DNA of 64,000 bases from Planotetraspora sp. A-T 1434 (GTDB taxonomy: Bacteria; Actinomycetota; Actinomycetes; Streptosporangiales; Streptosporangiaceae): assembly GCF_025420585.1 (NCBI RefSeq), contig NZ_JAOEGB010000001.1, positions 620,001 through 684,000 on the forward strand, read 5' to 3'. Positions 17,302 through 26,929 of the stretch are shown here, in pieces. Every line of letters starts with the position of its first letter. Positions within the stretch are counted from its first letter, which is position 1. The notes beneath the pieces are model-generated. The model was not told the origin of the DNA. It worked only from the letters and a program-made list of their open reading frames with translations, and made no database searches. The position numbers were made by a program, and so were the translations under genes.

Positions 17302-18018
17302 ATGGCTCGTGCAGACGGACGTCGACCCGATCAGCTTCGCCCCGTGACCATCACGCGGAACTGGCTGGCCCATGCCGAGGGCTCCGTGCTCGTGGAGTTC
17401 GGCGGCACGAAGGTGCTGTGCGCCGCGACGGTGGAGAGCGGCGTGCCCCGCTGGCGCAAGGGCAGCGGACTGGGGTGGGTGACGGCCGAGTACGCCATGC
17501 TGCCCCGCTCCACCAACACGCGCAGTGACAGGGAGTCGGTCCGCGGCAAGATCGGCGGCCGGACCCACGAGATCTCCCGGCTGATCGGCCGGTCCCTGCG
17601 GGCGTGCGTGGACTACAAGGCCCTGGGGGAGAACTCGATCCTCCTCGACTGTGACGTGCTCCAGGCCGACGGCGGCACCCGCACGGCCGCCATCACCGGC
17701 GCTTACGTCGCCCTCGCGGACGCCGTGGCGTGGATGCGGCAGCGGAAGATGTGCCCCGGCGACCCGCTGATGGACTCCGTCGCCGCCGTCTCCGTCGGAG
17801 TCGTCGGCTCCGAGCCGCTGCTCGACCTCTGCTACACCGAGGACGTCAAGGCCGAGACCGACATGAACGTGGTCATGACCGGCAGAGGCGACTTCGTCGA
17901 GGTGCAGGGGACCGCCGAGGGCGCCCCCTTCGACCGGGCCACGCTGAACGGCCTGCTCGACCTCGCCGCGGCCGGCTGCGCCGAGCTCACCCGCCTGCAG
18001 GCCGAGGCGCTCGCCTGA
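17302..18018 (+). CDS. rph: Ribonuclease PH
   Basis: The 238-residue phosphorolytic 3'-5' exoribonuclease begins [20 protein letters not shown] and contains [12 protein letters not shown], the phosphate-binding region [16 protein letters not shown] and [19 protein letters not shown], all diagnostic. It trims tRNA 3' ends. A TAGAAT at 17200 could be the -10 of its promoter. It is followed after 52 nt by rdgB, the usual actinobacterial pairing. Confidence 0.95.
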   Translation: MARADGRRPDQLRPVTITRNWLAHAEGSVLVEFGGTKVLCAATVESGVPRWRKGSGLGWVTAEYAMLPRSTNTRSDRESVRGKIGGRTHEISRLIGRSLRACVDYKALGENSILLDCDVLQADGGTRTAAITGAYVALADAVAWMRQRKMCPGDPLMDSVAAVSVGVVGSEPLLDLCYTEDVKAETDMNVVMTGRGDFVEVQGTAEGAPFDRATLNGLLDLAAAGCAELTRLQAEALA

Positions 18019-18070
18019 CCCGCCGGACCTCGGACGGCACGGACACGGGCATGGGTATGGAGGAGACAGG

Positions 18071-18673
18071 ATGAACAAGCTGGTCCTGGCCACGCGGAAC
18101 GCCGGGAAGATCGTGGAGCTCCGGAGGATCCTGGCCGAGACCGGTGTGCCGGTCGAGCTGGTCGGCCTGGAGGCCTTCCCGCATATCGGTGACGTAGCCG
18201 AGACCGGCCTCACGTTTGCCGAGAACGCCCTGCTCAAGGCGCACGCCGTCGCGTCGGAGAGCGGCCTCCCCGCCGTCGCCGACGACTCCGGGCTCTGCGT
18301 CGACGCCCTGAACGGCATGCCGGGGATCTTCTCCGCCCGCTGGTCCGGAGCGCACGGCGACGACAAGGCGAACCTCGACCTGCTGCTCGCCCAGGTGTCG
18401 GACGTGCCGGAGGGGCGCCGCCAGGCCCACTTCGCCTGTACGGCCGCGCTCGCGCTGCCCTCGGGGGAGGAGCACATCGTGGAGGGGGCCATGCACGGCT
18501 TCCTGATCCGCGAGCCCAGGGGCACCAACGGCTTCGGCTACGACCCGATCTTCGTGCCGGACGGCGAGAGCCGTACGACGGCGGAGATGTCGGCTGCGGA
18601 GAAGGACGCCATCAGCCACCGTGGCCGGGCCTTCCGCGCCCTGGCCCCGGTCATCGCCCAGGTCCTCGCCTAG
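18071..18673 (+). CDS. rdgB: Non-canonical purine NTP pyrophosphatase (RdgB/HAM1)
   Basis: The 200-residue enzyme cleaves dITP and XTP to monophosphates. LVLATRNAGKIVELRRIL is the nucleotide-binding N-terminus, and AVADDSGLCVDALNGMPGIF and RGTNGFGYDPIFVPDG are the metal and substrate motifs. GGAGGAGACAGG precedes the ATG. It is the last gene of the conserved block and is followed by a 3+3 mirror array. Confidence 0.95.
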   Translation: MNKLVLATRNAGKIVELRRILAETGVPVELVGLEAFPHIGDVAETGLTFAENALLKAHAVASESGLPAVADDSGLCVDALNGMPGIFSARWSGAHGDDKANLDLLLAQVSDVPEGRRQAHFACTAALALPSGEEHIVEGAMHGFLIREPRGTNGFGYDPIFVPDGESRTTAEMSAAEKDAISHRGRAFRALAPVIAQVLA

Positions 18674-18730
18674 AGCGCCGGTCAGGTAAGGGAAGAAGGT
18701 GCGGGTCCCCTTCCGCCCTGACCTTGCCGC

Positions 18731-18992
18731 GTGATCATGCACATGTTCCCGCACGTACCGTCCTACCCGGTGCTTTGTGCAGCGTGATCATGCACATGTT
18801 CCCACACGTACCGTCCTACCTGGTGTTTTGTGCAGCGTGATCATGTAGGACGAGGGTGAGGCCGACGGACGGACACCGCATGATCACAAACGGTGTCGGC
18901 ACTGATCAGACCGCGTACGGCGGAATCCATGCATGATCACGATTTGGGGAACGCCACGTCCCGGAGCTTCCCGGGAAACCCTGCATGATCAC
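18731..18992. repeat. Mirror-symmetric intergenic array, 3+3 cores (element C)
   Basis: Forward cores start at 18731, 18784 and 18837; inverted cores end at 18887, 18940 and 18992. All three pairs are centred at about 18862. Spacings are 53, 53, 53 and 52 bp. The first two units are near-identical over the whole 53-bp period (core, then ACATGTTCCC, then CCGTCCTACC); the others share only the core and TTCCCG. It follows rdgB by 58 nt and ends 66 nt before the next plus-strand gene. Confidence 0.9.
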
Positions 18993-19045
18993 GGCAACGG
19001 GTTACCTCGTAATCCCGCCGTAAGACCTTCCCCGGCGGCCGGGCG

Positions 19046-19051
19046 TAGCGT
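19046..19051 (+). promoter_or_regulatory. Putative -10 box of a leaderless promoter
   Basis: TAGCGT is followed by six bases and the GTG start of the oxidoreductase at 19058. No Shine-Dalgarno sequence is visible, which supports leaderless initiation. Confidence 0.45.
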
Positions 19052-19057
19052 TCCACT

Positions 19058-20926
19058 GTGAACGCGAACGAAAGCGGCCTCCGCATTCCCGGGTGGGCGG
19101 CCGCCACGATCGGCGTGGCCTCGGGCGCGGTGGCGCTCGGAGTCGCCGAGCTGGCCGCCGGTCTCATCAACCCCGGCGCCGCGCCGGTGATCGCGGTCGG
19201 CGGCGCCGTGGTCGACCGGACTCCGGCGTGGATCAAGGAATGGGCCATCAGGACCTTCGGGTCCGACGACAAGCCGGTGCTGATCAGCGGCATCGTCATC
19301 GTGGTCGCACTCATCGCCGCCGGCATCGGACTTCTGGCGCGGAGAAGGGTCGCGTACGGCAAGGCAGGCCTGGCCCTCTTCGGCCTCGTCGGAGCGGTCG
19401 CCGCGGTCAGCCGGCCGGATTCCGGGGGCCTCGACTTCCTCCCTTCGGTCCTCGGGGCGGCCGCCGGGGTCTGGGCCCTGTCGGGGCTGTTCCGCCGGAC
19501 GGAGCCGCCCGAATGGGAGATCGCCCGCCGGGAGCGCGGCGAGCCGCGCTATCTGGGTGATCGGCCTGAGCGGCGTGTACGACCTGAGCCCAGGCCCGAT
19601 GAGCTACGCGAAGCTATCGGGACCGAGGCTCATGAGACCGGGTCCCACGAGCCGGAACCCGATGAACCCGGTAGGCCCGGTGAGCCGGTTGTCGCGCGGA
19701 GCCTTGCCGAAACGGCCGGCGAAACCGGCGGGAGGGCCGCGGGAGCGGGAGCGGGAGCGGGAGCGGGAACAGCCTGGCAGTCTTTCACCAAGGGCGCGAC
19801 GGGGAGCCCCGCCGAGATGCCGGCGGTCATGCGGGCCGGAGACGACGTCTACGCGTTCGACCGGCGGAGGCTGCTGACGGGTGTCGCTGTGGGGCTGGGC
19901 GTCGCCGGGGTGACCGGGCTCGGCGGACGGCTGCTCGCCGGCTTCAACGACGCGGATGTGGCCCGCAGGAGCGTCGCCAAGGCGCTGCCTCGCCCGGCCG
20001 TTCCCGCGAAGGCGCTCCCTCCGGGCGTCGACCTCCGCGTCAAGGGCCTGTCGTCGTTCGTCACGCCGAACCCGGAGTTCTACCGGGTGGACACGGCTCT
20101 GGTCGTGCCGTCGGTCGATCCCAACAGCTGGACGCTGAAGATCCACGGACTGGTGGACCGGCCCGTCGAGCTGACCTTCGCCGACCTCCTCAAACGCCCT
20201 CTCACGGAGGCGGACGTGACGCTGACCTGCGTGTCGAACGAGGTCGGCGGGCCGTACATCGGCAACGCGCGCTGGCTCGGCGCGCGCCTGGCCGACGTGC
20301 TGCGCGACGCCGGGATCAGGCGGGACGCCGACATGCTGCTCAGCGTCTCGCAGGACGGCTGGACCTGCGGCACGCCGGTGGACGTCGTCATGGACGGCCG
20401 GGACGCCCTGCTCGCGATCGCGATGAACGGCGAGGTGCTCCCCACGGCCCACGGCTTCCCGGTGCGTCAGGTCGTGCCGGGACTGTACGGATACGTGTCG
20501 GCCACGAAGTGGGTCACCGAGATCAAGGTCACCCGCTTCGACCAGGACGAGGCGTACTGGACGCCGCGCGGCTGGGCGGCCAAGGGTCCGATCAAGACCC
20601 AGTCCAGGATCGACGTGCCGAGGAGCGGAGACGACGTCCCGGCGGGCCGTACGACGATCGCGGGCGTCGCCTGGGCGCAGCACCGCGGCGTCGACGCGGT
20701 CGAGGTGCAGGTGGACGGCGGTGAGTGGCGGCAGGCCACGCTCGCCCAGGTGCCCGGTCCCGACACGTGGCGGCAGTGGTCGATCGACTGGGACCTCGCC
20801 CGCGGACGGCACACCGTCTCCGTGCGGGCGACCGACGCGACCGGTCACAGCCAGACGCCCGAGCAGATGCCGCCCGCTCCGGACGGCGCCACGGGGTATC
20901 ACTCCATCGTCGTCAAGGCGGGCTGA
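19058..20926 (+). CDS. Membrane-anchored molybdopterin oxidoreductase (sulfite oxidase-like)
   Basis: The 622-residue protein has an N-terminal membrane domain with about four TM helices (residues 13-145). An acidic, Pro/Glu-rich linker with a Gly-Ala run (GAGAGAGAGT) follows, then another helix near the RRRLLTGVAVGLGVAG segment (about 270-290), which resembles a twin-arginine signal. The oxidoreductase molybdopterin-binding domain (330-500) has Cys391 in TLTCVSNEVGG as the molybdenum ligand, followed by a Mo-co dimerisation domain. It probably acts outside the membrane. The electron donor is unknown. Confidence 0.88.
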   Translation: MNANESGLRIPGWAAATIGVASGAVALGVAELAAGLINPGAAPVIAVGGAVVDRTPAWIKEWAIRTFGSDDKPVLISGIVIVVALIAAGIGLLARRRVAYGKAGLALFGLVGAVAAVSRPDSGGLDFLPSVLGAAAGVWALSGLFRRTEPPEWEIARRERGEPRYLGDRPERRVRPEPRPDELREAIGTEAHETGSHEPEPDEPGRPGEPVVARSLAETAGETGGRAAGAGAGAGAGTAWQSFTKGATGSPAEMPAVMRAGDDVYAFDRRRLLTGVAVGLGVAGVTGLGGRLLAGFNDADVARRSVAKALPRPAVPAKALPPGVDLRVKGLSSFVTPNPEFYRVDTALVVPSVDPNSWTLKIHGLVDRPVELTFADLLKRPLTEADVTLTCVSNEVGGPYIGNARWLGARLADVLRDAGIRRDADMLLSVSQDGWTCGTPVDVVMDGRDALLAIAMNGEVLPTAHGFPVRQVVPGLYGYVSATKWVTEIKVTRFDQDEAYWTPRGWAAKGPIKTQSRIDVPRSGDDVPAGRTTIAGVAWAQHRGVDAVEVQVDGGEWRQATLAQVPGPDTWRQWSIDWDLARGRHTVSVRATDATGHSQTPEQMPPAPDGATGYHSIVVKAG

Positions 20927-21054
20927 CCAGCTAGGACATTCCCGGTCGAAGGCCCTGGCGGCGGGTCGGGACTTCGGAAAATCCAGCGTGCCGTCCTTGG
21001 GGCGCCTCTACCATCGGCAGCCTGATGTGCGTGTCAGGGAGGGGGCCGCAGCAC

Positions 21055-22413
21055 GTGACTCAGGAGATGGCTCGCCGGCATTCTCGATGGAGGTTGCCGG
21101 CCGGTGTGTACAACCCCGTCGTCAGCGCCGACGGACGCCGATGGCGTGACTACGAGCTGGCCGCGGAGGCCCCGGCGCCCGTGGCCGAGGACCGCTGCCA
21201 GGAGACCCGCTTCACCGACCCACCGAAGGTCACCGGGGGATTCAACGGACTACCCGGCGGCGTGGCCGACGGGTCCCGCCACGGACTGCCCAACGGTGTG
21301 GCCAACGCGGTTGCCGACGGTATGGCGAAAGGTCCGTCCGATGCCCCGGCCAACGGGCTGGCCGACGGCGTGGCGAACGGGTCGGCCAACAGCTCGCTCA
21401 ACGGCGTGGCGAACGGGTCGGCCAACAGCTCGCTCAATGGTTCGGCCAAGGGGTCAGCCGCTGGCTCGGCCAACGGCGTGGTGAATGGCTCGGCCAACGG
21501 CGGGGCGAACGGGTCTGCGAACGGGTCGGCCAACGGCGTGGCGAACGGGGTCGCGAACGGTTTGGCCAATGGGGCGCTCAACGGCTTGGGCAACGGGGCT
21601 GCGAAAGGGTTGGGCGGGGGAGTGGTGAATGGGGCCGTCAATGGCGCGGCCAAGGGTCCGGTGGCCGGGGCGCCCGGCGGGGTGGCGGACAAGGCGTCCG
21701 CCGGGGTGGTCGCCGGCGCCGCCGGGACGAGTGCGAACGACGGCGAAGGCGACGCTGAGCCGGAGGCCGAGGAGGACGGCGAAAGGGACTGGTTCGACAG
21801 CTCTCGCCGGCCGCCCAGGCTTGAGCAGACCAGACCGTACGGCAGGCCGGGAGGGCTGGCGCAGCCGGGGCCCGAGGCTGAGGAGGGCCCGGCCCGGGAG
21901 AGCCTCGCACAGGCGGTGAACGGGCGTTTCCCCGATCCGAGGGGCACGTGGATCCGCCTGATCAACGCGGAGGGGCCGACGGAGGACCCGTTCAGGTCCA
22001 CCAACGCGGTCGACTGCGCGCTGGCGGTCATGTCGACCTGGCACGGCGAGCCGGTCGTGGCCGCGCGCAGGCAGCCGGAGTACGACGCGGGAGGCAAGCC
22101 GCTGCTGACCGGCGAGACCGGGGGAGTGGCGAGGGCCGAGCAGTGGCTGGGGCATCGCTTCGAATACGTGGGCCACGGCCGCCGCGCCTACGTCGCCATC
22201 GCGCAGCGCCTCGTCTTCGGCGGACACGGCGCGGCGGCCATGCTCATCACCCGATGGCCCGGGGGAGGCAGCCACGCGTGGAACGCCGTCAACTGCCGGG
22301 GCGAGGTGCTCTGGATCGACGCCCAGAGGGGGCACATGGCGGTGGAGCCGCCGTACGAGGACGTCACCGGGGTGTTCTGCGTGGTCACCGACCGGGAAGG
22401 GCAGCGCCTCTGA
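21055..22413 (+). CDS. Polymorphic-toxin-like protein with papain-fold glutamine deamidase domain
   Basis: From the GTG at 21055 (AGGGAGGGGG nine bases upstream) the protein has 452 residues. Residues 65-220 are a tetrapeptide-like repeat of the form (A/L)-(N/K/D)-G-x, such as NGVANGSANSSLNG. An acidic linker follows, and residues 290-450 match the papain-fold toxin (glutamine deamidase) domain: Cys321 in AVDCALAVMSTWHGEP, His407 in GGSHAWNAVNCRG and Asp422 in WIDAQRG. The Asn-Cys start usual in relatives is Asn-Ala here. No signal peptide or secretion domain is evident. The coupled next gene looks like its immunity protein. Confidence 0.75.
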   Translation: MTQEMARRHSRWRLPAGVYNPVVSADGRRWRDYELAAEAPAPVAEDRCQETRFTDPPKVTGGFNGLPGGVADGSRHGLPNGVANAVADGMAKGPSDAPANGLADGVANGSANSSLNGVANGSANSSLNGSAKGSAAGSANGVVNGSANGGANGSANGSANGVANGVANGLANGALNGLGNGAAKGLGGGVVNGAVNGAAKGPVAGAPGGVADKASAGVVAGAAGTSANDGEGDAEPEAEEDGERDWFDSSRRPPRLEQTRPYGRPGGLAQPGPEAEEGPARESLAQAVNGRFPDPRGTWIRLINAEGPTEDPFRSTNAVDCALAVMSTWHGEPVVAARRQPEYDAGGKPLLTGETGGVARAEQWLGHRFEYVGHGRRAYVAIAQRLVFGGHGAAAMLITRWPGGGSHAWNAVNCRGEVLWIDAQRGHMAVEPPYEDVTGVFCVVTDREGQRL

Positions 22414-22649
22414 TGGTCTCGCCCGATGAGGCGCGGGAGCTGGCGGAGCGGTATTTCCGGGATCGTTCCGCCGAGGTGGGAATGCTCGCGGTCGAGGGCG
22501 GCTACGTGGCCTGGGTGGCCGACGAAGAGCCCGAGGACCCGAGCATTCCACCGGAGACGGCCGGTGGTGGTTGTGTCGTCATCGACGGCACGACCGGCGA
22601 CATCGCGGTCCGGCCACTGCTCGGCTCCCATCAGGTAGCCGAACAGTGA
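22413..22649 (+). CDS. Small YrhB/Imm35-like protein, probable immunity protein
   Basis: This 78-residue protein begins MVSPDEARELAERYFRDR and contains VEGGYVAWVADEE and GGGCVVIDGTTGDIAV. The pattern of an N-terminal helix followed by a Trp-containing hairpin and VIDxxTG fits the YrhB/Imm35 family of small cytosolic proteins found beside toxins. Its ATG overlaps the toxin stop (TGATG), the coupling expected for a toxin-immunity pair. Family assignment is from memory of the motif and needs a profile search. Confidence 0.65.
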   Translation: MVSPDEARELAERYFRDRSAEVGMLAVEGGYVAWVADEEPEDPSIPPETAGGGCVVIDGTTGDIAVRPLLGSHQVAEQ

Positions 22650-22689
22650 CCCACCCCCACCCCGCCTTCCCCCCCGGCCTCCCCCCCTC

Positions 22690-22828
22690 GTGATCATGCA
22701 CGGATTCCCGCGATTCCCGGAGGACCAGCGCCCCTCCCGTGCGTGATCATGCATACCTTCCCGCATCTCCGGCTGATCTGCGGGTTCCTCGACGTGATCA
22801 TGCATGATTGGCCGTGGGTGCACCCACG
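22690..22828. repeat. Half array, 3 forward cores with central palindrome (element D)
   Basis: Forward cores start at 22690, 22743 and 22794 (spacings 53 and 51). The perfect palindrome CGTGGGTGCACCCACG (22813-22828) sits about 26 bp after the last core, where the symmetry centre lies in the complete arrays. The mirrored half is absent because the convergent ABC permease gene ends at 22840. The first core begins 41 nt after the immunity gene stop. Confidence 0.88.
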
Positions 22829-22839
22829 AGTGGGAGATT

Positions 22840-25332
22840 TCAGGCGCTTGCCAGCGAGTCGACGATGGATGCCCTTGCGGCTCGCCGGGCCGGTAGGACC
22901 GCCGCGAGCACTCCGGCCAGGCCCGAAGCGGCGATGAACAGCAGGATCTGCGCGACTGGAAGCCGGAAGAGGACGTCTTCCGTGAGGGTCTTCGTGGCGG
23001 CCCAGCCGTACAATCCGCCGAGCACGACCCCGACGAGGGCGCCCACGACGCCGAGGACCAGCGCTTCGACCGACAGCATGCCGCGCAACTGCGGCTTGGT
23101 GAGCCCGAGCGCACGCAGCAGCGCGGACTCGCGGGTCCGCTCGTGGACCGACAGCGACAGCGTGTTCGCGATGCCGAGCAGCGAGATGACGATCGCCAGG
23201 CCGAGCAGCCCCGTGACGATCAGGAGCATCGTGTCGATCGCGTCGTCTAACTGACCGCGGATCTCCGTCGTGCTGCCGACCTTCACCGTGGGGTACGCAT
23301 GGACCGCGCTTTCTACGATTTTTCGTGACTTGTCGGTCGGAACCCCGTCCGCCGCGTCGATCAGGAGGTTGGTGTCGTCGACCTTGCCGAAGTACTGCTC
23401 GAAGGCCGCCTCCGGCACCGTCACCCCCGGAAGCAGGGAGACCTCGGAATTGAGCAGCGCGACGATCCGCAGGCTCGTGCTGGTCTTGCCCGTCTCCAGT
23501 TTGACGGTGTCGCCGACCTTGAGCCCCATGTCCTTCGCGATGGGGGCGTTCAGCGCGACCTGGCCCGGCGCGAAGCCGTCCACGGAGCCGGATGTGGCCG
23601 ACGGCTTGATGGCGGTCCCCAGTGCCGACTGGTTCACCGTGCCGATGGTGAACCGCTCGCCGTTGAGCTTGGCGTCCTTCCCTCTGATCTCAGTCACGGA
23701 GGCCAGCTCGGGGCGGCCGCGAAGCGCGTCCGCCACCGAACGGGGGATCGTGCCCGACTGGGCGGTGACCAGGTAGTCCGCCGGGAACTGCTGGTCGAGC
23801 TCGTTGCCGATGGTGGCGCGCATCGTCGCCGTGAGGACCGACATGAACGTCATCAGGGTGACGCCGACGGTCAGCGCGATGGTGGTGGTCGCCGCCCGCT
23901 TCGGGTTGCGCCGCGAATTATCCACGGCCAGGCGGCCCGGGACCCCGAAAAGCCGTGCCGGCAGCCAGCCGGTGAGTCCGCTCAGCGGCTTGACGATCAC
24001 GGGACCCAGGATGAGAACGGCGAAGAAGATCAGCACGCCGCCCGCCATCACGACCATGAGCGCGCTATCGCCTGGCTTCATGGTCACGCCCGCCACCGTC
24101 AGCCCCGCGCCCCCCAGCCCGAACAGGGCGGCGAAGATCACCCGGACGACCCCGGCGCGGAACGTGTGCTCCTCGACCTGCGTGCGCAGCGCCGCGATCG
24201 GGGCGACCTTGGTGGCCTGGCGGGCGGGCAGCAGCGCCGCGCCGACTGTCACGACCAGCCCTGTCACGAGCCCGATGACGATCACCTGTGGTGTGAGCGC
24301 GACCGTGCCCGTGGGGATCTCCGCGCCCACGTTCCTGAGCACGAGAACGGCGACCGCTCCCAGGCCGAGACCCACCAGCAGACCGAGGACGGCCGAGATC
24401 AGGCCGACGACGGCCGACTCCAGCACGATCGATCCGAAGACCTGGCCCCGGGTGGCCCCGATGCAGCGCAGCAGCGCCATCTCCCGCATCCGCTGCGCCA
24501 CCAGGATGTTGAACGTGTTGTAGATCACCAGGGCGGCCACCAGCAGCGCGACCACGCCGAACATCAGCAGCCCGAGCTTCAGGAAGCCGGTGTCGGCCCC
24601 GTTGGCCTTCGCCAGGTCGTGGGTCAGCTCCTCCCCGGTCTGCACTTCGGCCTTCGAGCCCAGGCCGGTACGGCTCACGGCCGCGGCGACAGCCGTACGG
24701 AGACTGTCCGGGGCGGGGCCGGCGGTCACAACGTCGATCTCCTGGAGGCCCTTCTCGCCGGTCATCCGCTGCGCGGTGGCGGCGGTGAAGGCCACCGCTC
24801 CCCGGTAGGCCAGGTCCTGCTCGACGCCCACGTCGAAGACGCCGACGAGCTGGAACTCGTGCCGGGCGTTCTTCTGATCGAGGACCGCGATGGTGTCGCC
24901 CAGAGCGAAGCCCTGCGCCTTCGCGGTGTTCTCGTCGAGCGCGGCCTGCCCGTCCGCCACGGGAGCCTTGCCGTTCGTGATGTCGAGCCGGTTGGCCGGG
25001 ATGGACACCCCGGCTGTGGGCGTGTCGCCGACCACCTTGCCGTCCTTGCCGATCAGCGCGGCATCGCCGTACACGACGGGCTGGGCGTCCTTGACCCCCG
25101 CGACGGATCTCACGGTGTCCAGCAGCTTCGCGGGAAGCGGGTCCCCCTTCGAGCGGACCGCCACGTCGATCTTGTCGGCCGCGGCGGTGAACGACTTGGT
25201 GAAGCCCGCCTCGATCGTGTCGGTGAGCACGAACGTGCCCGCGATGAAGCCGACGCCCAACGTGATCGCCAAGGAGGTCAGCAGCAGCCGCAGCTTGTGC
25301 GCCCGGAGCCCGGCCAGAGTGGTCTTGAACAC
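22840..25332 (-). CDS. ABC transporter permease, FtsX/MacB type
   Basis: The 830-residue protein has two FtsX-like halves. TM1 near residues 15-35 ([20 protein letters not shown]) is followed by an extracytoplasmic domain, then three TM helices around 260-375, a linking pair near 420-460, a second extracytoplasmic domain and three C-terminal helices. This double-FtsX layout is common in actinobacterial lipoprotein or peptide export systems. It starts 3 nt after the ATPase gene. With the upstream two-component genes it resembles a peptide-sensing detoxification module. Confidence 0.9.
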   Translation of the reverse strand: MFKTTLAGLRAHKLRLLLTSLAITLGVGFIAGTFVLTDTIEAGFTKSFTAAADKIDVAVRSKGDPLPAKLLDTVRSVAGVKDAQPVVYGDAALIGKDGKVVGDTPTAGVSIPANRLDITNGKAPVADGQAALDENTAKAQGFALGDTIAVLDQKNARHEFQLVGVFDVGVEQDLAYRGAVAFTAATAQRMTGEKGLQEIDVVTAGPAPDSLRTAVAAAVSRTGLGSKAEVQTGEELTHDLAKANGADTGFLKLGLLMFGVVALLVAALVIYNTFNILVAQRMREMALLRCIGATRGQVFGSIVLESAVVGLISAVLGLLVGLGLGAVAVLVLRNVGAEIPTGTVALTPQVIVIGLVTGLVVTVGAALLPARQATKVAPIAALRTQVEEHTFRAGVVRVIFAALFGLGGAGLTVAGVTMKPGDSALMVVMAGGVLIFFAVLILGPVIVKPLSGLTGWLPARLFGVPGRLAVDNSRRNPKRAATTTIALTVGVTLMTFMSVLTATMRATIGNELDQQFPADYLVTAQSGTIPRSVADALRGRPELASVTEIRGKDAKLNGERFTIGTVNQSALGTAIKPSATSGSVDGFAPGQVALNAPIAKDMGLKVGDTVKLETGKTSTSLRIVALLNSEVSLLPGVTVPEAAFEQYFGKVDDTNLLIDAADGVPTDKSRKIVESAVHAYPTVKVGSTTEIRGQLDDAIDTMLLIVTGLLGLAIVISLLGIANTLSLSVHERTRESALLRALGLTKPQLRGMLSVEALVLGVVGALVGVVLGGLYGWAATKTLTEDVLFRLPVAQILLFIAASGLAGVLAAVLPARRAARASIVDSLASA

Positions 25333-25335
25333 GGC

Positions 25336-26079
25336 TCAGGCCTCCAGCGCCATGAGCGTGTCGAGCACGGTCTGCTGGGTGGGCCGGTCCAGCTCGCTCA
25401 CCAGCAGTCCGTCCCGGAGGAACACCACCCGGTCGGCGTACGAGGCCGCCATCGGGTCATGGGTTACCATGACGATCGTCTGGCCGAGCTCCCGCACCGA
25501 CCGGCGCAGGAACGCCAGCACCTCCGCGCCGCTGCGCGAGTCGAGGTTGCCGGTCGGCTCGTCCGCGAAGATCACTTGTGGCTTGCTGATGAGCGCCCGC
25601 GCCACGGCGACGCGCTGCTGCTGGCCGCCCGACAGCTCGTTCGGCCGGTGCTTCAGCCGGTCCCGGAGGCCCACCGTGTCGATCACCTGGTCGTAGAGCG
25701 CCCGGTCGGCCTGCCGTCCCGCGATCTCCAGCGGAAGCCGGATGTTCTGCTCGGCCGTCAGGGTCGGGAGCAGGTTGAACGCCTGGAAGACGAAGCCGAC
25801 CCGCTCGCGGCGCAGCAGTGTGAGCTGCTTGTCGTTCAACTGGGTGATCTCAACGTCACCGATGCTGATGTGGCCGTCCGTGACCGAGTCGAGCCCCGCG
25901 AGGCAGTGCATCAGCGTCGACTTCCCGGAACCCGACGGCCCCATGATGGCCGTGAACGCCCCCGTGGCGAAGCTCACGTCGATCCCGCGAAGAGCGTGCA
26001 CGGCCGCGTCGCCCTCGCCGTATACCTTGGTCAGTCCCCTCGCGACTACGGCGCTGCGGACATCGATCGTTGTCGTCAT
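25336..26079 (-). CDS. ABC transporter ATP-binding protein (MacB/LolD type)
   Basis: The 247-residue ATPase has Walker A MGPSGSGKSTL (about 44-54), the Q-loop FVFQAFNLLPTLTAEQN, the signature LSGGQQQRVAVARAL and Walker B VIFADEPTGNLD followed by VTHDP, all characteristic of the MacB/LolD family that partners FtsX-type permeases. It is coupled to the permease and lies 112 nt after the response regulator on the same strand. Confidence 0.93.
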   Translation of the reverse strand: MTTTIDVRSAVVARGLTKVYGEGDAAVHALRGIDVSFATGAFTAIMGPSGSGKSTLMHCLAGLDSVTDGHISIGDVEITQLNDKQLTLLRRERVGFVFQAFNLLPTLTAEQNIRLPLEIAGRQADRALYDQVIDTVGLRDRLKHRPNELSGGQQQRVAVARALISKPQVIFADEPTGNLDSRSGAEVLAFLRRSVRELGQTIVMVTHDPMAASYADRVVFLRDGLLVSELDRPTQQTVLDTLMALEA

Positions 26080-26191
26080 ACAGCGAGGCTATGGCCGTGA
26101 TCATGACCGGTCCTCGGCCTGGCGAACGGACTTCGCGTCCACTTTCTGATGGTCCGTACGGCACACGTGCGACTTTCGACGTAGTCCGGCG

Positions 26192-26857
26192 TCAGCCGTT
26201 GGGACGATCCGGCGCGACCAGCCCGCTCTCGTACGCGTAGACGACGGCCTGGGCCCGGTCGCGCAGCCCCAGCTTGGCCAGGATCCGGCCCAGGTGGGTC
26301 TTCACGGTCGCCTCCGCGAGCTGCAGCTCCTTGGCGATCTCGGTGTTGGAGAGCCCCCGGGCCACGTGGATGAGGACCTCCCGCTCGCGCACCGTCAGCA
26401 CGTCCGCGTCCCGCCTGGGGGTCTCCGACGCCGGCAGGTGTACGGCGAAGCGGTCGAGCAGCCGGCGGGTCGTGCTCGGAGCGACGACCGCGTCACCGGC
26501 GTGAACCGACCGGATGGCGCTGACCAGCTCGGCGGGCGGCACATCCTTGAGCAGGAAGCCGGAGGCCCCCGCCCTGATCGCGGCGAAGGCGTACTCGTCC
26601 AGGTCGAAGGTCGTCAGGATCAGCACCTTCGGCGCGCCGGGACGTGAACAGATCAGCCGCGCCGCCTCGACGCCGTCCATCCGGGGCATGCGCACGTCCA
26701 TCAGGACCACGTCGGCCTCGGTCGTGCCCAGCGTCTCGATCGCCGCCGCCCCGTCCGCGGCCTCGCCGACCACCTTGATGTCCGGCTGCGCGCCGAGCAC
26801 CATCCTGAACCCGGTCCGCACCAGTTCCTGGTCGTCGACCAGCATGACTCGTATCAC
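26192..26857 (-). CDS. NarL/FixJ-family response regulator
   Basis: The 221-residue protein has a receiver domain with Asp54 in VLMDVRMPRMDG as the phosphoacceptor and Lys in FLLKDVPPAEL. A LuxR-type HTH follows (LTVREREVLIHVARGLSNTE and onward). The GTG at 26857 gives a standard N-terminus (IRVMLVDDQELVRTGF). It is encoded directly after its cognate kinase and before the ABC genes, which are the likely targets. Confidence 0.95.
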   Translation of the reverse strand: MIRVMLVDDQELVRTGFRMVLGAQPDIKVVGEAADGAAAIETLGTTEADVVLMDVRMPRMDGVEAARLICSRPGAPKVLILTTFDLDEYAFAAIRAGASGFLLKDVPPAELVSAIRSVHAGDAVVAPSTTRRLLDRFAVHLPASETPRRDADVLTVREREVLIHVARGLSNTEIAKELQLAEATVKTHLGRILAKLGLRDRAQAVVYAYESGLVAPDRPNG

Positions 26858-26929
26858 TGCCGCCCTGCCCTCGGCTCTCCGGCGTCACGTTGTTTGCCGG
26901 GATCTGGCATCGTTCTGACATCGGGGTGA

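Noticed and set aside
18731-18992. CRISPR array
   Set aside because: Cores recur at regular intervals with variable spacers, but repeats are only 11-22 bp, change orientation at the centre, number at most six, are dispersed through the window, and no cas gene is present.
21150-22097. Minus-strand ORF of 315 codons opposite the toxin gene
   Set aside because: It is Ala/Pro-rich because it mirrors the repeat on the other strand; it lacks any domain and a ribosome-binding site.
24166-26100. A 644-codon plus-strand ORF opposite the ABC permease and ATPase
   Set aside because: It is antisense to two clear genes, rich in His, Arg, Gln and Asp from reversed codons, and has no recognisable domain.
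26097-26108. A ninth array at GTGATCATGACC downstream of no gene end
   Set aside because: It is a single imperfect match upstream of the ABC ATPase start, with no second core at 53 bp; probably chance.
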